Source of the DNA: CBEUVQ01 sp965546615
Lineage (GTDB): Bacteria; Bacillota; Desulfotomaculia; Desulfotomaculales; Desulfohalotomaculaceae
DNA length: 64,000 nt
Assembly: GCA_965546615.1 (NCBI GenBank)
Contig: CBEUVQ010000003.1
Coordinates: 1-64,000, forward strand
Direction of reading: 5' to 3'
Positions within the stretch are counted from its first letter, which is position 1, and each line of letters opens with the position of its first letter. A program made the translations under genes and the position numbers. Of the stretch, positions 7,153 to 16,710 are shown piece by piece. The notes beneath the pieces are model-generated. The model saw nothing but the letters and a program-made list of their open reading frames with translations. It did not search any database and was not told where the DNA came from.

Positions 7153-9336
7153 TTGAACAAAATCAAAAAGCCGATTTACTGGCTGATGATTGCAGCTATG
7201 CTGTTCACATTAGTTCCAGCATCTGCATTTGCAGTAACTGACAATCAAGCTTTGTCTGTTCCGAAGGTACAAGATGATAAGGATGGCCAAGCGTTAGGCA
7301 CACTTCTTATTAAAGAAGACTCTGACAATGAAGGGTATTTTTATGATGGCGACAGAATTACAATTACACTTCCCAGCGGTGTTGAATATGACAACATTAC
7401 TGATGATTTAAGTGTAGGTATGGATTCTGTAAATGATGCTGTATATCTTAATGAATATGTAGAAATTAGTGGTGACAATTCAGTTGGTGGCACTTTAGCA
7501 TTAGAAGTTAAAGCTGTAACTGAAAAATATTTAACAGTTGAAGTGCAAGGTGACAGTGACCAAGATACAAACGAGGCAGCTATTAAGTTTTACTTTGGTC
7601 AAGGTGGTAAAAACAGTACTGTAGATATTGATAATGGTGTAAGCGGTGATATTAAAGTAGAAGTTGATGCCGATGGTACTTCGGTTAGTTCTGGGTATGT
7701 AACTGTTGCACGTATTGTTGGTGGCGACACTACTACTACTATTAGTGATGTAGAAAGTTGCGGCATTGATACTACATCGCCTATTGGCGCAATTAAAATT
7801 TCTGAAAATGCCTTGGGTGTATTGGTTCAATCTACAGCCTCAACTGCTGGCGGTTCAATTGATACAGATTTGATTGAGCTGGAACTCCCTAATGACTTTG
7901 AATGGAAAAATGTAGGTCCTTCAAATATTGCTAGCGTAGGTTTGAATGCGACTTATGTATCCGGTGTTAACACTGATACTCTTAAGATAGCTGTAGGCAG
8001 AACGACTGAAAATGACAAGCAGCCTGGTTTCATTACAATTACCGGTGCAGAAGTTTATGTTCCGGATGATGCCGATGAAGGCGAATTTGAAATGACAATT
8101 GACGGTAACGAAGTAACTAAAGAAACAATTGTTATAGGCGAAGCTGGTGACTATGGTTTTACTGTTAAAGTAGTAGGTGACTTAAAAACTGTTGTTGCTG
8201 GTAAGGATGGGCAGGAAGTTAATGAAATAGAAATTGACGATGTTGTGGCTAGTAGCTGGATTGCTGGTAGAATGGTTAAGTTAGAATTGCCTTCTTGGGC
8301 ACATTTCGAGTCTGGCTACACCGGTGATTTTGGCCCGATTAGTTTTAGCAGTATCAACGATGATGATGATGAAGATTATAATGAACTGAAGTTGGTAGTT
8401 GATAATGGTGCTGACGGAAAGGCCGAATTAGATGACCTGGAAGTTAGAATTGATGCAGATGCACCTGTTGGTGATTTAACACTTAAGATTTCCGGTAGTG
8501 CTGGTGTCGAAGATGAAGTTGTAATTGCTAAAGTTGTGGCTCCTTTTGAAGTAACAGCTGAGGTTCCAGAGTTTGTAATTGGTGTTCAGGATCAAGAGCT
8601 TGGGGAAATTACTCTTGCAGAGACAACTGAAGGTGCTGTAAAAGAAGGTAAGTGGATTATAATTGAAGCACCTAAGGGTATGGAATTTGCAGAAGTGCCG
8701 GTTGTAAAAGTAACTGAAGGCGACATGGAAATTGACGATGAAGATATTGATGACAACTTCTTTGCTTTCAAGGTTAGTGATGAAAGCAACAAGTCAGCAT
8801 CAGTAATTGAAATTTCCAACATTGTAATGAACTTGGATCGTACAGTACCGGTTGGTGATATTGATTTTGAGATTAATATGACTAAGACTAAAGAAATTGA
8901 TAACGTAAGCGATTTTGATGACGCAATTGTAAGCGACAACTATGAAGAGGTAACTGAAGTTGTAGTAGGTAAAGTAGTAACACCGGCTCCTGGTGCTGGT
9001 TCCGCTGAATTCACCATTGGTTCCACCATCTACTATGTAGACGGTAAAGCCAATGTTCTGGAAGCTGCTCCTTACATTAAGGATGGTCGCACCTACATTC
9101 CGGTACGTGCTGCTGCTGAAGCTACTGGTGCTGTAGTTGAATACGACCAAGCTACCAAGACTGTAACCGCTACTAAAGATGGTAAAGAAGTTACGATGGT
9201 AATCGGTCAAGTTGGTGCTTCTGGTGTAGCTCCTGAAGTTATCAACGGTCGTACCTTCGTGCCGATTAGAGATCTTGAAGCTCTCGGCTTAACCTTAGGT
9301 TATGATCAATTAACTAAGAAAGTGGTAGTTCAGTAA
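7153..9336 (+). CDS. Large secreted S-layer-like protein with C-terminal stalk domain
   Basis: 727 residues from a TTG start with AGGAGGG seven bases upstream. It has a Sec signal peptide (KPIYWLMIAAMLFTLV, cleavage after SAFA). The mature protein is very acidic and made of about four divergent beta-sandwich-like repeats of 120-150 residues starting near residues 35, 207, 350 and 473, each with a pattern like LGxIxLxE...G..I.IELPxGxxF. A copper-amine-oxidase-N/stalk domain occupies about residues 615-727 (YYVDGKANVLEAAPYI, GRTYIPVRAAAEATGA, NGRTFVPIRDLEALG). Codon use is strongly biased to GGT, GTA, GCT and GTT, unlike most neighbours, which suggests high expression. With the long structured leader and a strong terminator, this fits an abundant surface-layer protein, but no SLH domain is present. 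Confidence 0.8.
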   Translation: MNKIKKPIYWLMIAAMLFTLVPASAFAVTDNQALSVPKVQDDKDGQALGTLLIKEDSDNEGYFYDGDRITITLPSGVEYDNITDDLSVGMDSVNDAVYLNEYVEISGDNSVGGTLALEVKAVTEKYLTVEVQGDSDQDTNEAAIKFYFGQGGKNSTVDIDNGVSGDIKVEVDADGTSVSSGYVTVARIVGGDTTTTISDVESCGIDTTSPIGAIKISENALGVLVQSTASTAGGSIDTDLIELELPNDFEWKNVGPSNIASVGLNATYVSGVNTDTLKIAVGRTTENDKQPGFITITGAEVYVPDDADEGEFEMTIDGNEVTKETIVIGEAGDYGFTVKVVGDLKTVVAGKDGQEVNEIEIDDVVASSWIAGRMVKLELPSWAHFESGYTGDFGPISFSSINDDDDEDYNELKLVVDNGADGKAELDDLEVRIDADAPVGDLTLKISGSAGVEDEVVIAKVVAPFEVTAEVPEFVIGVQDQELGEITLAETTEGAVKEGKWIIIEAPKGMEFAEVPVVKVTEGDMEIDDEDIDDNFFAFKVSDESNKSASVIEISNIVMNLDRTVPVGDIDFEINMTKTKEIDNVSDFDDAIVSDNYEEVTEVVVGKVVTPAPGAGSAEFTIGSTIYYVDGKANVLEAAPYIKDGRTYIPVRAAAEATGAVVEYDQATKTVTATKDGKEVTMVIGQVGASGVAPEVINGRTFVPIRDLEALGLTLGYDQLTKKVVVQ

Positions 9337-9353
9337 TTGATTTAAACTAATAA

Positions 9354-9390
9354 AAGAAGCCCAGATTCCCTTATGGGGTCTGGGTTTCTT
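9354..9390 (+). terminator. Strong terminator of the S-layer-like gene
   Basis: AAGAAGCCCAGATTCCC pairs with GGGGTCTGGGTTTCTT around TTAT. The A-run before and T-run after could make it bidirectional. Confidence 0.85.
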
Positions 9391-9426
9391 AATTAAAACC
9401 AGTGCTCTGATATAGGAGTGTATATA

Positions 9427-10515
9427 ATGAGTAAACGCATAGTTTCTGTATTGCTCACCGTGTGCCTGCTTTTAAATGTTTTCCTTCCTGCTGCATTTGC
9501 GGAAGATCCAGAAAACACCTTAACCTTAAATGATGCCATTAAAATGGCATTAGACAGAAACCGGGATTTAAAAATTCAAAAGTTAAACACCGAAAAATCC
9601 GAGGAAGAGTTGGAAGATCTGGAGGATAATGTTGAACACTTGCCAGATGGTGTCTATATTCCTGGTGTTTCACCAGCCTTCGCCGCTTACCTGACACAAA
9701 GAGAAGCAGACAGAATTGCAAACAAAAAGTATGAAGCTATGAAGCAGCAAATGGTTGTAGATGTTAAACAGGCCTATTATGATGTGCTGACAAATATCCG
9801 GGCAGTAGAACTGGCAGAAAAGGCAAACAAAATCGCAGAGCGAGAATATAATATTGCTAAAGTTAAAAGCAGCGTTGGCATGATGTCGGAAGCAGAACTG
9901 CTGGCTTACAAAACAAAAGCGTCAAAAGCAAAATCAGACTTGGTATCCGCCCAAAAAACATTAAAAGAAAGCCAAACCAAGCTGTTGGACTTAATTGGTT
10001 TAAGCGGCGAGTTTAAATACCAACTAATTGACGATGTAAAATTCATCGAGGCAGATTTTGTTTCTCTAAACAGCGTTATTGCTCAGGCGCTTTCGCAGCG
10101 TTATGAAGTTTGGGCAGCGGATCGCTTGGCGGAAGTTGCCGAAAGATCTGCCGAGTATTTAGATAACTACAACGTAGGGTTGATTGAAGCGGATATTAAA
10201 GACTTAGAAGCGGGCAATACCAAAGATGCTATGAAAAAGCAGGTAGAAACATTATATCTTACCCTGACGTATTTAGAAGAAGCTTACCAAACTTCGGAAC
10301 AAAACGTAAACACTTTAGAAGAAAAGCTGCGTATTACAAAACTTCAAAAAGAAGTTGGTTTAGCAACAGACTTACAGCTGCAGCAGGCAGAGCAGGAATA
10401 CGATACTGCGGTAGATGCATATAAAAATTTAGTTTACCAACACGATGTTGTAAAATCACAGTTAGAAGTATTAACCGGCGATGATTTAGTTGAACAATTT
10501 GCTGCTAAAAATTAA
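9427..10515 (+). CDS. TolC-like (OEP family) secreted coiled-coil protein
   Basis: 362 residues; start ATG 9427 with AGGAG nine bases upstream (the GTG at 9418 abuts the ribosome binding site). Signal peptide to about AFA. LTLNDAIKMALDRNRDLKIQ is the OEP/TolC N-terminal signature, and the duplicated organisation is visible: a second half begins near LNSVIAQALSQRYEV. Both halves are dominated by long coiled-coil helices. In diderms TolC forms an outer-membrane efflux duct. Here the host looks monoderm and the protein is shorter than the usual 430-490 residues, so an envelope scaffold or a Firmicute efflux accessory is more likely. It is the first gene after the S-layer-like gene, and its own promoter is not clear. 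Confidence 0.8.
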   Translation: MSKRIVSVLLTVCLLLNVFLPAAFAEDPENTLTLNDAIKMALDRNRDLKIQKLNTEKSEEELEDLEDNVEHLPDGVYIPGVSPAFAAYLTQREADRIANKKYEAMKQQMVVDVKQAYYDVLTNIRAVELAEKANKIAEREYNIAKVKSSVGMMSEAELLAYKTKASKAKSDLVSAQKTLKESQTKLLDLIGLSGEFKYQLIDDVKFIEADFVSLNSVIAQALSQRYEVWAADRLAEVAERSAEYLDNYNVGLIEADIKDLEAGNTKDAMKKQVETLYLTLTYLEEAYQTSEQNVNTLEEKLRITKLQKEVGLATDLQLQQAEQEYDTAVDAYKNLVYQHDVVKSQLEVLTGDDLVEQFAAKN

Positions 10516-10528
10516 TTTGATAAAAATT

Positions 10529-10557
10529 ACCCCGAATCTAAGCGGGGTTTTATTTTT
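10529..10557 (+). terminator. Rho-independent terminator
   Basis: ACCCCG (10529-10534)/CGGGGT (10543-10548) followed by TTTATTTTT. Confidence 0.85.
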
Positions 10558-10682
10558 GGCAAAATTACATAATACTACTGTGCAGACTTTTATAATTTAA
10601 AAGGAATATAAGATTTGCTTGTAGTATATTAAATTTATGCTCAAGATAAAAATCTCATCGTAAAGACAAGGAGGACTAACGC

Positions 10683-11273
10683 TTGAAAAAAACGCATGTT
10701 TCGATGATTATATTGACAGCAATTTTAAGCATTCTGTTTGCCGGCTGTGGGCCAAAATTACAGGTAGAAGTGCAGGACCCTAAAAGTGCATTAAAAATGG
10801 AAGGTGATCCGATAGAAAATCTGGCATTAAAAGAAAGTCAGTGGCTTGACAGAGTTGATGCGGTGTACAATGATGTTGAAGAATCTTTCTCCCAATGGAA
10901 CAAAGGAGAAATCACCAAGGAGCAATTTATAAACCAATTAAATCAACATAACACTATATTAAAGTCAATTAAACAGGAATATAACGATTACATCGACGCC
11001 AACAGTTTAACCGAAGAAATGAAAAGTCTGCAGATATATAAAGATGGATTAGTATACGGTAAAAAAATGCGCAGCGAGCTCAATAACTTTATTTTTAGAG
11101 CCACCGAAGGGGTTATAGATGCCAAAACCAATGAATTAACACCGCTGACGGACGATCAAATAAAAAAGATGCATGAATACATGCTGACTGACAAATACAA
11201 CAGTTATAAAGAAAAATTAGAAGTATGTCTTGATGAACTAAAGGTTAACGACGAAAAAGAAAGCGAAGATTAA
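10683..11273 (+). CDS. Putative lipoprotein of unknown function
   Basis: 196 residues from a TTG start, with AAGGAGG (10668-10674) eight bases upstream. A hydrophobic signal segment ends in the lipobox LFAGC (Cys22), so it should be lipid-anchored on the outer face of the membrane. The mature part is highly charged and helical (EESFSQWNKGEITKEQFINQ, EEMKSLQIYKDG), with no domain I recognise. It is flanked by terminators on both sides and is probably a single-gene unit between the TolC-like gene and the polysaccharide locus. Confidence 0.75.
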   Translation: MKKTHVSMIILTAILSILFAGCGPKLQVEVQDPKSALKMEGDPIENLALKESQWLDRVDAVYNDVEESFSQWNKGEITKEQFINQLNQHNTILKSIKQEYNDYIDANSLTEEMKSLQIYKDGLVYGKKMRSELNNFIFRATEGVIDAKTNELTPLTDDQIKKMHEYMLTDKYNSYKEKLEVCLDELKVNDEKESED

Positions 11274-11298
11274 TTTATACGCAATTGTTCTAAAAAAT

Positions 11299-11336
11299 AA
11301 AGGAACTGATAACAAAACTCAGTTCCTTTGCTTTTT
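11299..11336 (+). terminator. Rho-independent terminator
   Basis: AAAGGAACTGA (11299-11309)/TCAGTTCCTTT (11319-11329), followed by GCTTTTT. Confidence 0.88.
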
Positions 11337-11476
11337 GCCAATCAGAATACTAAATGACATTACAATATGGTTTTTTGTAAAAAAGAAAGGATTATGCAGC
11401 TTAATTGTAGTATTATGTTATTTATGTCTATATCCCAACAATAATTCTTAAGGGTTATGTAAAAGGAGAAAAGTAC

Positions 11477-14008
11477 ATGGCCGTTAAATCGAGAGCGAAA
11501 TACATTAACAAAAAAAATACATATACTACCCCGAAAACTAAAACCAATTCGTTTTTTACAGCAGAAAACATTATCTTTGCTATATTAATGCTGGTAATTC
11601 TCATTGCCCCATATTTCCGGGGCCTCTTCTTTAGAGAAAACTACCTGGCAGTAAACCTAATCTGCGTTGCTTTATTATTAATACTGCTGATAAAACACTT
11701 GGTTTATCGAGATGTAAAAATTCCCAACCGACCGATTGATTTATTGCTGTGGGGGCTGCCGCTGGCGTACCTTTTAGCGTTTTTCGCTGCGGTTGATCCC
11801 GGAATGGCCAGAGATGAGTTGCTGCGCAGCGTTAACTATGCTGTAATTTACTACATACTGCTGATGACGATAAAAACAAAGGCTCACCAGCAAATAGCTC
11901 TGGTAGTTTTTGTGGCAGCAGCTGTTTGGGTGGCGCTGTTTGGCTACGGTGCCGGCATGGGTACATGGCAGTTTAAAGATGCAATATCTGGTATAAGAAT
12001 CCAGTCGGTATTTCAATATGCCAACACGTTGGGTGCTTTTTTAGGCGGGGCAATAATAGTATCTCTGGTGCAGGCACTTAATACATATCAAACCAAAGAA
12101 GGAAAAGTTGACATAAGAAAAAGTTCAATAATAACAGCATTATATCTCTCTGCAGCAGCAGTGCTTTTCTCGGTATTTTTGCTTTCCTACTCACGCGGGG
12201 CGTGGCTGGTATTTGCTTTTGTTTACATTATTTCCCTTATTATTATACCGTTAAAAGATAAATTGGTTTACCTGGTTTATACAGCTTTTGCGGCAGTGTC
12301 GGCGTTATTTGTCTTTACTAAAGCTAGCCCGGTAATCAAAGCCGTTTATCAAACAAACATCGGTAAACAGGATGTGGTAATTCCCAGCGGCGGCTGGTCG
12401 GCTTTGTTTGCTGCGGCAGCAATTGCGGCATTGGCTGCTTTTGCTTACTCATGGCTGCACAATACAGCTAAGGCTGACCGCAGAAAGTTTTTAATTGCTC
12501 AAGGGGTAACGGCCCTGCTTATTATGATTTCACTGGTTGTTGTTGCGCCCAAAGCGGCGGATATTATTAATTCCGATCAAAGCATCGTGCAAAGCCTAAT
12601 CAGCCGGGCAGAAACTATTTTCAACTTTCAAGATGAGCGCAATGCAACGACCCGCTTTGCCTTCTATAAAGATGCGCTAAAAATATATCAGGATTACCCG
12701 GTACTGGGTGCTGGCGGCGGTGCATGGAAGGCACTTTTTGAAAAATATCAAAGCTACCCTTATTGGAGCACACAGGCTCACACTTATTATTTGCAGTTGG
12801 CTGTAGAAACCGGCACGGTAGGCATTATCGCACTGATAGCCATAATTACTGCATTTTTAACTGCTGCAGTGTATTTATTTATAAAAACACGCGGTACGCC
12901 GGATAATTACTTAATTATGGCGGCGGTATTGGCTTTTCTCATGCTGATGGGGCATAACTTTATCGACTTCAACATGTCGCTATCTGCCTATGCGTTAGTT
13001 ATCTGGCTGTTAATGGCGGTGGTGCTCAGCCAGCTGCATCTGCAGTGTAAAGCAAATGCATTACAGCCAGCAAAAAGCGAAAATGCAGATCAAGCTGCTG
13101 CAAACAAACCTAACATAGTTATAGATTTTTTAACTAAACCGGTAATAAAAGAAAAGGTTTTAGTGTTTATTTTAACAGGCGCAACAGTAATTTTGCTGTT
13201 TGCCAATGCATTGCCGGTAATGGCTCATAAACAAGCCCTGCAGGTGCCGGTAGCTTTTCAGCAAAAAAATTATCAGCTGGCGTTAGATAAACTGGCAAAT
13301 GCCCACAGCTTAGACCCGTTGGATACGAGCACAACGATGAGTTATGCTGAGTTTTTAAATACTACAGCTGCCCTTCAAAAAGACGAAAGGGCAAGAAAAG
13401 AGCAGCAGGCAGAAGCGCTGAAATTAATGAAGCAATTAACTGAAGATGTACCCTATACCCCGAACGTAAGGCTAAAAATGGCTGAATTATATACTAAAAA
13501 CAGTGATGTCGAAAGCGCGATAAAGCAGCTGGATGAAGCCGCTGCTTTAGCACCGTATAACGATGACGTCTACAATCAAAGGATTATTTTGGGCTGCCAA
13601 TACGCCGAAGCGCTGCTTAAAGAAAATAAAGATGATTTAGCAGCGGCAAATTTGGAACAGGTATTTAATTACTACAATAAAATGCAGCAGACAATAAAGA
13701 AAGTAGCCGGGATAAAGAATATTACAAATCTGAGGACTTTTAAAATTGACAACGAATGTATTTTTGCAGTAGCTAAAGCAAACTATTTTGTAGGCAGCTA
13801 TAAATTGGCGTCTAAGCAGTTTTTGGAGATTAGTAACGATAGCAGCTTACAGGGTGAGGTAGCAGCTTGGTTGGCTGCAGCAGCATATAAATTAGGAGAT
13901 AAAGATGGCTATAAGCAATGGTTACAAGCTGCTAAAGAACTAAATGAAAACAGCGAAAAAGTTATTAATGACGTTATTGAATTACAAATAATTAATTTAA
14001 ATGAATAA
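11477..14008 (+). CDS. O-antigen ligase/polymerase family membrane protein with TPR tail
   Basis: 843 residues. The N-terminal about 530 residues hold a dozen hydrophobic segments with the Wzy_C/O-antigen ligase hallmark LLSYSRGAWLVF and an extracellular loop HTYYLQLAVETG. The remaining about 270 residues are soluble and TPR-like (FQQKNYQLALDKLANAHSLD, SAIKQLDEAAALAPYNDDVYN). Such proteins polymerise or ligate lipid-linked glycan on the outer membrane face; O-antigen ligase-TPR fusions are common in Firmicutes. Ribosome binding site AAAGGAG lies nine bases before the ATG. It opens the polysaccharide locus and still has the base composition of the preceding genes; composition becomes markedly AT-rich just after it. 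Confidence 0.85.
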   Translation: MAVKSRAKYINKKNTYTTPKTKTNSFFTAENIIFAILMLVILIAPYFRGLFFRENYLAVNLICVALLLILLIKHLVYRDVKIPNRPIDLLLWGLPLAYLLAFFAAVDPGMARDELLRSVNYAVIYYILLMTIKTKAHQQIALVVFVAAAVWVALFGYGAGMGTWQFKDAISGIRIQSVFQYANTLGAFLGGAIIVSLVQALNTYQTKEGKVDIRKSSIITALYLSAAAVLFSVFLLSYSRGAWLVFAFVYIISLIIIPLKDKLVYLVYTAFAAVSALFVFTKASPVIKAVYQTNIGKQDVVIPSGGWSALFAAAAIAALAAFAYSWLHNTAKADRRKFLIAQGVTALLIMISLVVVAPKAADIINSDQSIVQSLISRAETIFNFQDERNATTRFAFYKDALKIYQDYPVLGAGGGAWKALFEKYQSYPYWSTQAHTYYLQLAVETGTVGIIALIAIITAFLTAAVYLFIKTRGTPDNYLIMAAVLAFLMLMGHNFIDFNMSLSAYALVIWLLMAVVLSQLHLQCKANALQPAKSENADQAAANKPNIVIDFLTKPVIKEKVLVFILTGATVILLFANALPVMAHKQALQVPVAFQQKNYQLALDKLANAHSLDPLDTSTTMSYAEFLNTTAALQKDERARKEQQAEALKLMKQLTEDVPYTPNVRLKMAELYTKNSDVESAIKQLDEAAALAPYNDDVYNQRIILGCQYAEALLKENKDDLAAANLEQVFNYYNKMQQTIKKVAGIKNITNLRTFKIDNECIFAVAKANYFVGSYKLASKQFLEISNDSSLQGEVAAWLAAAAYKLGDKDGYKQWLQAAKELNENSEKVINDVIELQIINLNE

Positions 14009-14103
14009 ATAAAGAATAGTCAAGGATTGGTCACATACAATGTACAGCTTATAAATAAAAATTATTAAATTATAATGAACAATTATAAAATGAAGGTGTT
14101 CGT

Positions 14104-15288
14104 GTGAAAGAACAAAAATTTCTATTTTTGGCAATACAGCAGCTTGTGTTACTATTTTATTTCGTTGTAACAACTGTTATTTTTTTTCTAGCACTTCAAC
14201 AGGGAAACGATGGTGTATCATTAAGGCTTTTTGGTGGTGGAGACGACGGTTATTTCTATTGGGAACAAGCAAAAAATATTGCAGAAGGTAAAGATGCAAT
14301 TCTTACATCTGTGTATCCTCTAATTATTGGATATCTGCTTAAAATAACCGGATTTGAAAGTGTGTACGTTATTAGATTATTCAATTACGTTGGATTTGTA
14401 ATGTTGGTTTTATTTGGTTTATATTTAAATAATATTTTTTACAACTTTGAAACTAGAGATAAAGAAAACAATATATATATATCTAGAATTTTAATTTTAA
14501 TAATATTTCTTTGCTATGTTAGCCTTATAATGAATGTTACACTGTCAATATATAGAGATGTATGGATATATCTTATGTATCTGGTTTCTGTTGTTTGCAG
14601 CATTCATCTTATATTTATTAGGCGTAAAGAAATGTTGTTCATTATATTGTTATTTTTATCTATATGTATTTTGGGATTGTTTAGAAAATATGCAGTATTG
14701 TCTTTTTTGATTGCAATTATAATATATTTTTTATATCAAAAAATTAAAATTATTAATAGGCCGATGAATGCTTGTATACTTTTGTTGGTATTAGGAGGGG
14801 TGTACTACACATTTTTTGTTGACTTTAATGTTCCGTTAGTAAATATGTCTTTGCGAGATGTATTAAACTACAGGAATTATTTTATAGAGGATGCAGCCGG
14901 TGGAAGTCAGATGTGGATAAATTTAGATCAGTCTACTTTTGCTGCTTTTATAATAAATTATTTACATAGTTATTTAGGTAATTTACTAGGCCCTCTGCCG
15001 TGGCATATCAGAGGTATTACTACTTTGTTTGTTTTTATTACCGAGACAATCATCTTTTGCGTTGTTTTATTTATCTTATGGAAAAAAAGAAGAGCCTTAT
15101 TGCCCGTGCAAAAATATGTTCTTTTACATGCTTTTGTTTGGATAAGCATGATAGCATTATCAAACGATAATATTGGTGCTGCCACGCGTCTTCGTCCAGT
15201 AGCCTGGATTTTGATTTTAATAGTATTTGCGTCAATTTATCCTAAAATCTATACTGAAGAGGAAAAGAGGGGAGAAGGTAATGAGTAA
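14104..15288 (+). CDS. Multi-pass membrane protein, GT-C glycosyltransferase-like
   Basis: 394 residues from a GTG start with GAAGGTG upstream. About ten transmembrane segments. The first large extracytoplasmic loop carries GGGDDGYFYWEQAKNIAEG, an acidic pair in the place where GT-C (PMT/ArnT-like) transferases keep their catalytic Asp. I do not recognise a specific family, so a transferase or polymerase of the exopolysaccharide is an inference from topology and context. Coding sequence is very AT-rich. Its stop overlaps the next gene by 8 bases, so the two are translationally coupled. Confidence 0.65.
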   Translation: MKEQKFLFLAIQQLVLLFYFVVTTVIFFLALQQGNDGVSLRLFGGGDDGYFYWEQAKNIAEGKDAILTSVYPLIIGYLLKITGFESVYVIRLFNYVGFVMLVLFGLYLNNIFYNFETRDKENNIYISRILILIIFLCYVSLIMNVTLSIYRDVWIYLMYLVSVVCSIHLIFIRRKEMLFIILLFLSICILGLFRKYAVLSFLIAIIIYFLYQKIKIINRPMNACILLLVLGGVYYTFFVDFNVPLVNMSLRDVLNYRNYFIEDAAGGSQMWINLDQSTFAAFIINYLHSYLGNLLGPLPWHIRGITTLFVFITETIIFCVVLFILWKKRRALLPVQKYVLLHAFVWISMIALSNDNIGAATRLRPVAWILILIVFASIYPKIYTEEEKRGEGNE

Positions 15289-16633
15289 TTATAGGAAGAT
15301 GACTTGGATAAATGGGTTAAAACTTTTTGGCGATGCATTAATACTAAATGCAAGTGTTATCATTGCGTTTATTATTAGATTTAAAGGAGAACTGCCGGCT
15401 TATAATTTCAATGACTATCTTATAGTATTGCCATGGTTAACGATTGCCGCAATATTTATGTTTAATTTCTATAGTTTGTACAATACATATAATAAAGGCT
15501 GGACAGAAATTAATGCTTCTATTATAAGCAGCCTTTTTATGATTGAATTAATGTTTTTTATGATATCTTATTTTGCCCGTGGGTTTGCAATACCAAGAAG
15601 TGTCCTGCTTTTATTTCCAATAATTGCATTTGTTTTTTTAGGGATCTGGCGATATGGAATTTATAGATTAGAACATAAATTAATGTGTAAAAACAAGGTA
15701 GTTATAATTGGAGATTTTGATGACGCTTGTAAGCTATCTGATAAGTTAGATAAAAACAAATTTGAAACTATTGGCTTAATTATAACCAAAGCCAATATAA
15801 AAAATATAGATAGTTATAATGTTTTGGGTACGATAGAGAATACAAAAGAAATTTTAACAAGTATAATTCCGGATGAAGTTTACGTGTGTAGTAATGTTAA
15901 TGAAAGTGCAAAGAATATAATTTTGTCAATTTGTTTTTTAAATACGTGGCGCGTCTATATAGTACCTAATTTATATGAGATTTTAGTTGCGCAGTCAAAA
16001 TTAAGCCAAGTAGGAGACACCCCGGTTTTTGAAGTTGGGGCACAAGTTAGCCCAGGTAAACTACAACTTAAGCGATTAATAGATATTGGTTTATCTTTAA
16101 TAATTTTTATTGTAACTTTGCCGATTATCATATTGGTAGCTATTGCAATTAAATTAGATTCACCCGGACCTGTTTTTTACAAGCAGGAAAGGATAAGTGA
16201 ACAGGGTAAAAAGTTTAAAGTTCTTAAATTTAGAACGATGATAGAAAATGCAGAAAAGAAAACCGGACCGGTGCTGGCTGTGAATAAAGACCCTAGAATT
16301 ACAAGATTAGGGCGTTTATTAAGGGCCACTCGAATAGACGAGATACCTCAAATTTTTAATGTATTAAAAGGCGATATGAGCATAGTAGGTCCAAGGCCGG
16401 AGAGGCCGTTTTTTGTAGAAAAGTTTGTCAAAGAAATACCTGAATATAATTATCGTCATACCTTAAAGGCTGGTATTACAGGGCTTGCACAGGTTGCCGG
16501 TAAATATAGTACAAATGTTGAAGACAAGTTAAAATATGATTTGTTGTACTTAAAGGCAGCGTCGCCTATTTATGACTTGCAGATATTGCTGCAAACTATT
16601 AAAGTCTTAATGATGAAGAATAAAGCTAGTTAA
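15281..16633 (+). CDS. Exopolysaccharide polyprenyl-glycosylphosphotransferase
   Basis: 450 residues starting at ATG 15281 (GGGGAGAAGG upstream, overlapping the previous stop). Four to five N-terminal membrane segments, a Rossmann-like middle (NKVVIIGDFDDACKL) and a C-terminal bacterial sugar transferase domain: KRLIDIGLSLII, SPGPVFYKQERI, KFRTMIENAE, RIDEIPQIFNVLKGDMSIVG, GPRPERPFFVEKF. It transfers a sugar-1-phosphate from a nucleotide sugar to undecaprenyl phosphate and so starts a repeat unit (WbaP/EpsL-like). The longer ORF from 15227 is rejected for lack of a ribosome binding site and deep overlap. Central enzyme of the AT-rich polysaccharide locus. Confidence 0.92.
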   Translation: MSNYRKMTWINGLKLFGDALILNASVIIAFIIRFKGELPAYNFNDYLIVLPWLTIAAIFMFNFYSLYNTYNKGWTEINASIISSLFMIELMFFMISYFARGFAIPRSVLLLFPIIAFVFLGIWRYGIYRLEHKLMCKNKVVIIGDFDDACKLSDKLDKNKFETIGLIITKANIKNIDSYNVLGTIENTKEILTSIIPDEVYVCSNVNESAKNIILSICFLNTWRVYIVPNLYEILVAQSKLSQVGDTPVFEVGAQVSPGKLQLKRLIDIGLSLIIFIVTLPIIILVAIAIKLDSPGPVFYKQERISEQGKKFKVLKFRTMIENAEKKTGPVLAVNKDPRITRLGRLLRATRIDEIPQIFNVLKGDMSIVGPRPERPFFVEKFVKEIPEYNYRHTLKAGITGLAQVAGKYSTNVEDKLKYDLLYLKAASPIYDLQILLQTIKVLMMKNKAS

Positions 16634-16710
16634 ATAAATATGATTATTTATTTGGATACTTAGTTGATTAATCAAACCAATAAATAATAAGTAAAAGGGA
16701 GGCATAATAT

